Shown here: positions 1 through 4,619 of the stretch, one piece after another
Numbering within the stretch: the first letter of the stretch is position 1
Layout of the letters: each line of letters starts with the position of its first letter
Notes under the pieces: model-generated
Seen by the model: only the letters and a program-made list of their open reading frames with translations
Database searches by the model: none
Told to the model about the DNA's origin: nothing
Assembly: GCA_009885185.1 (NCBI GenBank)
Contig: VFLF01000657.1
Location: 1-5,921, forward strand
Source of the DNA: Nitrosomonadales bacterium
GTDB lineage: Bacteria; Pseudomonadota; Gammaproteobacteria; Burkholderiales; SG8-41
DNA: 5,921 bases
Direction: 5' to 3'
Program-made: the position numbers and the translations under genes

Positions 1-127
1 CAAGGAACAAGGCACGGTCTATGTCTCCTATCGCAAGACCAGCATGCACGGCTCCCTGGCATCGGTCAAAGCGCTGCGCGCAGTGGATGCCCTGTTGGAT
101 GGCATTGTGCGCGAGGCGATCAAATAA
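1..127 (+). CDS. 3' end of an unrecognised protein (partial)
   Basis: An open frame enters from the left edge (first complete codon at position 2) and ends at TAA 125-127, giving 41 C-terminal residues. The fragment starts KEQGTVYVSYRKTSMHG and ends in an alanine- and leucine-rich stretch (VKALRAVDALLDGIVREAIK) that looks like an amphipathic helix following a beta strand. Codon use resembles the neighbouring genes, and the frame stays open with sensible composition right to the stop, which supports a real gene end. I do not recognise the family, and too little is present to assign a function. The gene is convergent with the qmcA-type gene, with 109 bp between the two stop codons. Confidence 0.55.
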   Translation, partial: KEQGTVYVSYRKTSMHGSLASVKALRAVDALLDGIVREAIK

Positions 128-208
128 CGTTGCACGCACAAAGAGCCCCCTTGACAGACCTTACTTTTTTCACCTACCCCCGAACCAGAGGCGGAATCAG
201 ACCCAAGT

Positions 209-234
209 AAAAAAGCACAGAGGCCTCCGCCTTT
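209..234 (-). terminator. Candidate Rho-independent terminator after qmcA
   Basis: Read on the minus strand, three bases after the qmcA stop codon, AAAGGC (229-234) can pair with GCTTTT (211-216) with one G-U wobble. Inside it, GGA can pair with TCT, closing a GGCC loop with a two-base bulge. The 3' arm lies in a run of six T on the minus strand (209-214). The stem is modest and partly uses the T tract, so strength is uncertain. Its position directly behind the last gene of the minus-strand block, between convergent genes, supports the call. The plus strand has no comparable T run after the hairpin, so it is probably not efficient in both directions. Confidence 0.45.
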
Positions 235-236
235 AA

Positions 237-1253
237 CTACCGCGCAGCCTGCCCCGCCTGCGGCGCTGGCGCACCGCCACCCGCCTTGATCGTGTTAAGC
301 GTGTTCATCGCCGTGCCGATCATCGTTGCGACGTCAGCCACGTTGCCGGGCACGATCATGGTGTTGTTGACTTTGGCCATGTTGGCGAATGCGCTGATGT
401 AGTGTTCCGCCACTTTCAGGTTGGCTGCGTTCATGCCGCCCGGCTCGCTCATGGCGGCGGCCACGGTGCGCACGGCTGCCGCGGTGGCGTCGGCGATGGT
501 GGTGATGGCCTTGGCTTCGCCTTCCGCCTTGTTGACCTGGGCGATTTTTTGCCCTTCGGATTCGAGCACGGCTGCCTGCTTAACGCCTTCGGCGAGGTTA
601 ATTTCTTCCTGCCGCTGGCCTTCGGATTTGGCGATCAATGCGCGTTTTTCGCGCTCGGCGGTGATCTGCGCCTGCATGGAGCGCAGAATCGCTTCGGGCG
701 GGGTGAGGTTTTTGATTTCGTAGCGCAGTACTTTGACGCCCCAGGTGCGGCCCGCCTCGTCCAGCACGGACACCACTTGCCGGTTGATTTCGTCGCGCGA
801 CTCAAATGTTTTGTCGAGTTCCATTTTGCCGATCTCGGAGCGCAATGTCGTCTGCGCGAGTTGCGTTACGGCGTCAATATAGTTGGACGAGCCGTAGGAG
901 GCGAGCTTGGGATCCGTCACCTGGTAATAGATGATGCCGTCCACGCCGAGTTGGGTGTTGTCCTTGGTGATACACACTTGTTCCGGCACGTCGAGCGCGG
1001 TTTCTTTCAGCGAATGGCGATACGACACTTTGTCGAGAAACGGGGTAATCCAGTTCAGGCCCGGCTCCAGCACGCTATGAAATTTGCCGAGACGCTCGAC
1101 CACCCATGCCTGCTGTTGCGGCACCTGGCGCATGGCTTCCCAACCCGCCACCACCACCAGGCCAATCAGGAAAAACGGAATAGCGAACGCCCCCTGTCCG
1201 GCGGCCACCAGTACCACGGTTACAATGATAACGCCTATGACTTTTCCGATCAT
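237..1253 (-). CDS. qmcA: SPFH/band 7 (stomatin, paraslipin) membrane protein, QmcA type
   Basis: This 338-residue protein is a membrane-anchored SPFH protein. The family forms large oligomeric scaffolds in the inner membrane and is linked to membrane microdomains and protease or membrane quality control. Residues 4-38 are strongly hydrophobic and serve as the membrane anchor. The band 7 domain spans about 40-200, opening with VPQQQAWVVERLGKFH and containing the typical PGLNWITPFLDKV (64-76). Residues 195-250 are rich in Glu, Ala, Lys and Gln with repeated AEG/SEG motifs, typical of the coiled-coil stalk. The tail (from about 325) is rich in Gly, Ala and Pro. Escherichia coli QmcA is slightly shorter, about 305 residues. 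The start at 1253 is supported by GGGAG six bases upstream. The gene lies 51 bp downstream of nfeD on the same strand, the usual SPFH/NfeD partnership. Family assignment is secure; QmcA rather than another paraslipin is inferred from similarity and the neighbour. Confidence 0.93.
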   Translation of the reverse strand: MIGKVIGVIIVTVVLVAAGQGAFAIPFFLIGLVVVAGWEAMRQVPQQQAWVVERLGKFHSVLEPGLNWITPFLDKVSYRHSLKETALDVPEQVCITKDNTQLGVDGIIYYQVTDPKLASYGSSNYIDAVTQLAQTTLRSEIGKMELDKTFESRDEINRQVVSVLDEAGRTWGVKVLRYEIKNLTPPEAILRSMQAQITAEREKRALIAKSEGQRQEEINLAEGVKQAAVLESEGQKIAQVNKAEGEAKAITTIADATAAAVRTVAAAMSEPGGMNAANLKVAEHYISAFANMAKVNNTMIVPGNVADVATMIGTAMNTLNTIKAGGGAPAPQAGQAAR

Positions 1254-1259
1254 GTTGTT

Positions 1260-1264
1260 CTCCC
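1260..1264 (-). promoter_or_regulatory. Ribosome binding site of qmcA
   Basis: On the minus strand GGGAG stands six bases before the ATG at 1253-1251. It lies inside the 51-bp nfeD-qmcA gap and fixes the start of the SPFH protein ahead of its membrane anchor. Confidence 0.7.
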
Positions 1265-1304
1265 AAACGTAAGAAATTGCGTAATCGAAACCAAAGGTGC
1301 CGCG

Positions 1305-1739
1305 CTATTGCGGCTTGGTGCTTGAAATGTGCAGCGTATTTCCATCCGTCGAATTGATGTAAAAAACGGTGCCGCCGGGCGTGCGCGTGCCCGTGACCTT
1401 GGCATCCCAGGTGGCGTTGCGATAACGCACCTTGGCAATGCCATCAGCCTCGCTGACCCAGGTTTCGAGGATCACCGTGTGGCCGACATCCAGTGACTCT
1501 TCGTTCTTCTCCTTGGGGGTTTGTTTCTTTTTCAGGCTGCTCGCGACAATCATGCCGCCAGCCGCCAGCGCCACCGCGGCAACCGCCTGTATCTCGAACG
1601 AGAAGCCGAACCACGCCATCGCCGCGCCAGCGAAGGCCGCCAGCCCCAGTATCAGCAGCATAATGGTGCCTGTCATCATCTCCACGATAATCAGGCCAAT
1701 GCCGACTACGGCCCACCAGACATACGGTTGCATATCCAT
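1305..1739 (-). CDS. NfeD family membrane protein (YbbJ-like)
   Basis: This 144-residue short-form NfeD protein is the usual partner of SPFH/stomatin proteins; the pair is thought to act together in inner-membrane organisation or quality control. Hydrophobic segments at about 8-25, 26-46 and 48-67 give two or three membrane passes. A charged linker follows (SLKKKQTPKEKNEES, 68-82), then a small C-terminal OB-fold domain (about 84-142) with the family pattern VGHTVILETWVSEADG and KVRYRNATWDAK. E. coli YbbJ is of similar size and sits beside qmcA. It lacks the N-terminal serine protease domain found in long NfeD proteins. Here nfeD precedes qmcA with a 51-bp gap, so they are probably co-transcribed. 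Two ATG codons (1739 and 1733, giving MDM or M) are possible starts; I kept the upstream one. The family call is firm, but the biochemical role is not well defined. Confidence 0.9.
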   Translation of the reverse strand: MDMQPYVWWAVVGIGLIIVEMMTGTIMLLILGLAAFAGAAMAWFGFSFEIQAVAAVALAAGGMIVASSLKKKQTPKEKNEESLDVGHTVILETWVSEADGIAKVRYRNATWDAKVTGTRTPGGTVFYINSTDGNTLHISSTKPQ

Positions 1740-1743
1740 GATG

Positions 1744-1748
1744 TCCCC
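1744..1748 (-). promoter_or_regulatory. Ribosome binding site of nfeD (start ambiguous)
   Basis: Minus-strand GGGGA lies four bases before ATG 1739-1737 and ten bases before the in-frame ATG 1733-1731. Four is short and ten is long, so it does not clearly decide between two starts that differ by only two residues. Confidence 0.5.
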
Positions 1749-1776
1749 GCTTTATTTTTGTTGAATGGTTCTGGTT

Positions 1777-1805
1777 AGCATAGCGAAATGCATTGCAGGC
1801 GTCTA
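1777..1805 (-). promoter_or_regulatory. Candidate sigma-70 promoter for nfeD-qmcA
   Basis: On the minus strand TAGACG (1800-1805, four of six matches to the -35 consensus) and TATGCT (1777-1782, four of six matches to the -10) are separated by exactly 17 bases. Transcription would start near 1770 and leave a leader of about 30 bases before nfeD. The match is moderate, and the surrounding AT-rich DNA could give chance hits. The location in the only sizeable gap inside the minus-strand block supports a separate promoter for nfeD-qmcA. Confidence 0.33.
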
Positions 1806-1816
1806 ATGATGCATCA
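1787..1816. repeat. Pair of ATGCAT-centred palindromes
   Basis: AATGCATT (1787-1794) and TGATGCATCA (1807-1816) are both perfect palindromes sharing the ATGCAT core. Their centres are 21 bp apart, about two helical turns, and they flank the candidate -35 element of the nfeD promoter. They could be half sites or paired sites for a dimeric regulator, but short palindromes arise easily in AT-rich DNA, so function is speculative. Confidence 0.3.
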
Positions 1817-1852
1817 GTAATTATTATTAATGTTTAAAAACAAATACTTACA

Positions 1853-2689
1853 CTAATTCAGCCATGATGAGCGTTCACGCAGTTCAGCGATCTTGCCGCG
1901 CACCGCGTGTGCATCGCGCGCTTGCGGATTCAGCCGCAAATAGGTTTCAAAATCCGCCAGCGCCGCGCGGCAGCATTCGAGTTCCTCGAGCAGGCGCGCG
2001 CGTTCGCGGTATTCATCGGCCGCCTCCGGGTAAAGATCGATCACGCGGTTGACCTGCGTCAAAGCCCGCGTGCGGTCGCCGCGCTCGGTATGAATCGCCT
2101 TCAGATTTCGCAGCATGCGCGCGACGATTTCGCGTGGCTGCGCTGCGGGTAACAGGCGCATCACGCCTTCGGGCGAGACATCCACGCCGCCGCCCAATAC
2201 ACGCAGGCGCTTTTGCAGATCCTTGATACCCAGCGTCGCGCCACGCGCATACGCATCCAGCACCACCGATCCATCGCGCAGCGCGCATTTCACCAAAAAA
2301 TGTCCGGGAAACGATACGCCCGTAAGCGGCAAACCCACGCGGCGGCCCACCTCGATATACAGTACCGACAGCGTAATGGGTATACCCAGTTTACGGTCGA
2401 TCACCTCGTTCAAATAGCTGTTGCGCGGGTCGTAGTAATCGTCCGCGTTGCCGGCAAAGCCCAGATCCTCGAACAGGTAATGATTAAACAGAGCCAGTTT
2501 GTCCGCCGGCGAGATATCCGCGCGCAGGCGCTTTTTCAGCATCGCCGCCAGTTCGTCAATGCGCTCAATATAAGCGGCGATATCGAGTTGCGGATACTCG
2601 TCTTTCGCCATCACCAATGCGGCCTGCGCAAGATTCATCTGCTCGCGCGGCACATCCAGTACATCCTGCCAGGTTTGCGCGATGTTCAT
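1853..2689 (-). CDS. SirB1 family protein (transglutaminase-like domain plus TPR)
   Basis: This 278-residue protein belongs to the SirB1 family, widespread in proteobacteria and of unclear biochemical role. The N-terminal half (about 40-165) is the transglutaminase-like core, recognised by YYDPRNSYLNEVIDRKLGIPITLSVLYIE-type sequence (85-113) followed by GVSFPGHFLVK (124-134) and LDAYARG (144-150). The C-terminal part (about 184-262) is a helical TPR-like module with ALTQVNRVIDLYPEA and FETYLRLNPQARDA. His130 and Asp145 fit the His/Asp positions of transglutaminase folds, but the segment where a nucleophilic Cys would sit reads ITLSV, so classical activity is doubtful; this is inference from motif position. 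The ATG overlaps the stop of the upstream VOC gene in an ATGA arrangement with no clear ribosome binding site before it, implying translational coupling. The length is usual for the family. Confidence 0.9.
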   Translation of the reverse strand: MNIAQTWQDVLDVPREQMNLAQAALVMAKDEYPQLDIAAYIERIDELAAMLKKRLRADISPADKLALFNHYLFEDLGFAGNADDYYDPRNSYLNEVIDRKLGIPITLSVLYIEVGRRVGLPLTGVSFPGHFLVKCALRDGSVVLDAYARGATLGIKDLQKRLRVLGGGVDVSPEGVMRLLPAAQPREIVARMLRNLKAIHTERGDRTRALTQVNRVIDLYPEAADEYRERARLLEELECCRAALADFETYLRLNPQARDAHAVRGKIAELRERSSWLN

Positions 2690-3078
2690 GCTGAAAACGG
2701 CTCGGCGATTTCCACGAGGTTGTTGTCGGGATCGCGCATATAGACGGAGCGAAGATCGAAGCGCGCGCCCTGGCGTTTATCCGGCCCCGCGATGATGGTG
2801 ACGTTGCAGGCCTTCAAATGCGCGATGACCTCGGTCAGCGGCCGGTCAGCCAAAAAACAAAAATCCAGCGAGCCGGGCGTGGGCTTATCCGCCTTGAGAC
2901 TGGCATCGAAGCCCGGCGGATGTACATTGAACTTGCGGTCGCCAAAGCGCAGCGCAATACGCTCAGCGCCTCTCGCGCCATAGCGCTCAACCCGCATGCC
3001 GAGCACGCGCGTGTAAAAGTCCAGACACTTATCGAGATCAGCCGTGGTGAGCACCACGTGATCGAAATCCTTAATCAT
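2686..3078 (-). CDS. VOC family (glyoxalase-fold) protein, GLOD5-like
   Basis: This 130-residue protein is a vicinal oxygen chelate protein, a metal-dependent fold used by glyoxalase I, extradiol dioxygenases and fosfomycin-resistance enzymes. Two beta-alpha-beta-beta-beta modules are visible: the first begins FDHVVLTTADLDKCLDFYTRVLGM (5-28), and the second ends SVYMRDPDNNLVEIAEP (111-127). His7 and Glu123 lie at the usual metal-ligand positions; Asp72 in SLDFCF and His53 in FNVHPPG are further candidates. The pattern RFGDRKFNVHPPG together with KPTPGSLDFCF and VIAHLKACNV most resembles glyoxalase-domain-containing protein 5 (GLOD5), whose substrate is not established. The start is supported by GGGAG five bases upstream. 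It is the first gene of a pair with the sirB1-like gene (four-base overlap) and is divergent from the phosphotransferase operon. The specific substrate cannot be read from the sequence. Confidence 0.88.
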   Translation of the reverse strand: MIKDFDHVVLTTADLDKCLDFYTRVLGMRVERYGARGAERIALRFGDRKFNVHPPGFDASLKADKPTPGSLDFCFLADRPLTEVIAHLKACNVTIIAGPDKRQGARFDLRSVYMRDPDNNLVEIAEPFSA

Positions 3079-3083
3079 GACAA

Positions 3084-3088
3084 CTCCC
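3084..3088 (-). promoter_or_regulatory. Ribosome binding site of the VOC gene
   Basis: Minus-strand GGGAG stands five bases before the ATG at 3078-3076 and supports that start. Confidence 0.65.
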
Positions 3089-3108
3089 GGTCAATGGTTT
3101 GCCGCGCC

Positions 3109-3117
3109 ATCATAGCA
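3109..3117 (-). promoter_or_regulatory. Extended -10 promoter candidate for VOC-sirB1
   Basis: The minus strand reads TGC followed by TATGAT (hexamer at 3109-3114, TGC at 3115-3117): five of six matches to TATAAT with the extended TGn motif. No good -35 hexamer is seen at 16-18 bases, which is tolerated by extended -10 promoters. The start would fall near 3102, leaving a leader of about 24 bases that includes the GGGAG site. The placement fits well. Confidence 0.45.
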
Positions 3118-3137
3118 CCGGCAATCATGGCCCGTGG

Positions 3138-3166
3138 TTGTGGGTTCCAGCCGTTACGGCGACAAT
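3138..3166 (+). promoter_or_regulatory. Weak candidate promoter for the phosphotransferase operon
   Basis: TTGTGG (3138-3143) and GACAAT (3161-3166) are separated by 17 bases on the plus strand, with three of six and four of six consensus matches. It would start transcription near 3173, about 30 bases before the phosphotransferase ATG. Some promoter is expected in this 124-bp divergent gap, but this match is poor and may be chance or a regulated promoter. Confidence 0.2.
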
Positions 3167-3202
3167 AGGATTTTTCTCCACGCATAGACGAATCCATTCT
3201 GC

Positions 3203-4216
3203 ATGCCTGCCGCTCACCCACAAGTTCCCCATCCTGATGCTGTCGCGCGCTACCTGCGTGACGCCTGCAACGCCGATGCCGTGCGCGTGGCGCCGTTGAC
3301 ACTGTTGTCGGGCGGCGCGATCCAGCAAAACTGGGAACTTAACGTTACGATATCCACGGGCCCGCACCAAGGGGCGCGCACCTGGGTGCTGCGCACCGAT
3401 GCGCCGGCAACCGTGGCGTCGAGCCTGCCGCGCGAACGCGAATTCGCGATCCTGCGTTTCGCGCACGCGTCCGGCCTGCTTGCTCCACGACCGCTGTTTT
3501 TGTGCGAGGACATGAATGTCATCGGGCGGCCTTTTTTTGTGATGGAGAAACTGCCCGGCGTCGCGGCGGGCCACAAGGTGGTGCGCCTGGATTTTGACCG
3601 CCGCGCCCTTGCGCGTGAACTGGCGCACGCCGCCGCGCGCATCCACGCGATCCGTCCGCCGCTGGCGGAATTACCGTTCCTGAAAACGTTTCTGGCGCGC
3701 GATGTGATCGCCGCTTGCCGCGCGTATCTCGACACGCTGGACGAGCCGCACCCCGTGCTGGAATGGGGGCTGCGCTGGTGCGAGCGCCACGCGCCTGAAA
3801 ATGAAGAAACCACTTTTGTGCATCGCGATTTTCGCACCGGCAATTACCTGGTTCACGAAGGCAAACTTGCAGGACTGCTCGATTGGGAATTCGCGGCACT
3901 CGGTAACCCGCTTGAGGACATCGGCTGGATTTGCGCCAAATGCTGGTGTTTCAGGCATGAGCATCACATCGTTGGCGGCGTGGCCGATCTTGATGATTTC
4001 ATTCCTGCTTACGAGGCCGCGAGCGGGCGCAGCGTAGCGCGCGATTTGCTGCGCTACTGGCAGGTGATGGCGCATATCCGCTGGGCTATCATTGCGTTAC
4101 AACAGGCACAGCGGCATTTGTCTGGCGTGGAGCCGTCGCTCGAGCTCGCGCTCACCGGCAAAATCGTCGCCGAACTCGAATGGGAAATACTGCAACTGAC
4201 AGACCAGGACGACTGA
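3203..4216 (+). CDS. APH-fold phosphotransferase, LvaA / ACAD10-11 kinase-like
   Basis: This 337-residue protein has the aminoglycoside phosphotransferase/protein kinase fold. A nucleotide-loop region LSGGAIQQNWEL lies at 35-46, followed by WVLR (61-64), where Arg64 stands where kinases usually have the ATP-binding Lys, and PREREFAIL (76-84) supplies the helix-C Glu. The catalytic loop is VHRDFRTGN (206-214) with Asp209 and Asn214, and the metal-binding segment is LLDWEFAALGNPLEDIGW (225-242) with Asp227. This LDWE, GNPxxDxGW version is typical of the subgroup linked to acyl-CoA metabolism, including the ACAD10/ACAD11 kinase domains and LvaA, rather than antibiotic resistance. The DUF6285 gene and an acyl-CoA synthetase follow, so phosphorylation of a hydroxyacyl-CoA is the inferred role. 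ATG 3203 is the first usable start after the in-frame stop at 3185; no clear ribosome binding site precedes it. The fold is certain; the substrate is inferred. Confidence 0.9.
   Translation: MPAAHPQVPHPDAVARYLRDACNADAVRVAPLTLLSGGAIQQNWELNVTISTGPHQGARTWVLRTDAPATVASSLPREREFAILRFAHASGLLAPRPLFLCEDMNVIGRPFFVMEKLPGVAAGHKVVRLDFDRRALARELAHAAARIHAIRPPLAELPFLKTFLARDVIAACRAYLDTLDEPHPVLEWGLRWCERHAPENEETTFVHRDFRTGNYLVHEGKLAGLLDWEFAALGNPLEDIGWICAKCWCFRHEHHIVGGVADLDDFIPAYEAASGRSVARDLLRYWQVMAHIRWAIIALQQAQRHLSGVEPSLELALTGKIVAELEWEILQLTDQDD
4206..4209 (+). promoter_or_regulatory. Ribosome binding site of the DUF6285 gene
   Basis: AGGA lies eight bases before ATG 4218, within the last codons of the phosphotransferase gene. 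This gives the small gene its own initiation signal in addition to coupling with the upstream stop. Confidence 0.6.
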
Positions 4217-4217
4217 C

Positions 4218-4601
4218 ATGAACGATCATCCGACGCCGCTGGAACTGATACGCATCGCCAACCTGACGTTGACCGACGAGGTGTTGCCGGACGCCCGACC
4301 GGATCAACTCTATCCGCTGCGCATGATCGCCAACGCCCTCGGCATCGCGGCGCGCGAACTGGCGGCGCATGACAAGGATGTGGCGGACGAAACACGCGGC
4401 CTGAATCTGCTTTATAGCGACAGCAAAAATCTTGATGACCTCGCCGTGCGCAACCGCGGATTTGCACGCGATATCCGCGATGGTGTATTTGAGTCAGACA
4501 TCGCACGGAGAGCGCAATTGCGGCAGCATCTGATCGTGATTGCGCGCCGCAAGCTTGCTGCGGCGTATCCCAAAGGCCTTACGGCACCGGACATAAAATA
4601 A
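4218..4601 (+). CDS. DUF6285 protein, LvaB-like kinase partner
   Basis: This small 127-residue, mainly helical protein is of the DUF6285 type. The pattern is PTPLELIRIANLTLTDEVLP at the N-terminus (5-24), a central LYPLRMIANALGIAARELA helix (31-49), and a C-terminal helix ending LRQHLIVIARRKLAAAYPKG (101-120). No catalytic motif, signal peptide or membrane segment is visible. The start lies one base after the phosphotransferase stop, indicating tight coupling and likely near-equal expression. Genes of this type are characteristically found next to, or fused with, APH-fold phosphotransferases near acyl-CoA dehydrogenases, and the small LvaB protein of the P. putida levulinate pathway works with the kinase LvaA. 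I infer a subunit or accessory role for the kinase. The family assignment rests on recalled sequence patterns and context, and equivalence to LvaB is not proven here. The ending, rich in A and T (ACATAAAATAAC), leads straight into the next gene. Confidence 0.8.
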   Translation: MNDHPTPLELIRIANLTLTDEVLPDARPDQLYPLRMIANALGIAARELAAHDKDVADETRGLNLLYSDSKNLDDLAVRNRGFARDIRDGVFESDIARRAQLRQHLIVIARRKLAAAYPKGLTAPDIK

Positions 4602-4619
4602 CAAATAAAACAAGTGCTT

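Noticed and set aside
151..173. TTGACA at 151-156, a perfect -35 hexamer on the plus strand.
   Set aside because: No -10-like hexamer lies at 16-18 bases (the sequence there is C-rich), and it would point into the 3' end of the convergent qmcA-type gene.
21..236. A 71-codon plus-strand frame starting at ATG 21.
   Set aside because: It is out of frame with the more protein-like sequence ending at 127 and continues through the terminator-like hairpin, so it is most likely non-coding.
402..1325. A 307-codon plus-strand open frame opposite the qmcA-type gene.
   Set aside because: It lies almost entirely antisense to a clear SPFH gene, its product is rich in His, Phe and Gly in the way expected from reverse-strand reading of GC-biased codons, and it shows no recognisable domain.
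3125..3646. Minus-strand open frames across the phosphotransferase start and the divergent gap.
   Set aside because: They overlap the kinase gene on the opposite strand, are Arg-rich and match no family I recognise; the kinase frame is clearly the coding one.
3203..4216. Possible aminoglycoside resistance gene.
   Set aside because: Although the fold is that of aminoglycoside phosphotransferases, the LDWE/GNPxxDxGW variant, the Arg in place of the ATP lysine and the acyl-CoA metabolism neighbours argue for a metabolic kinase.
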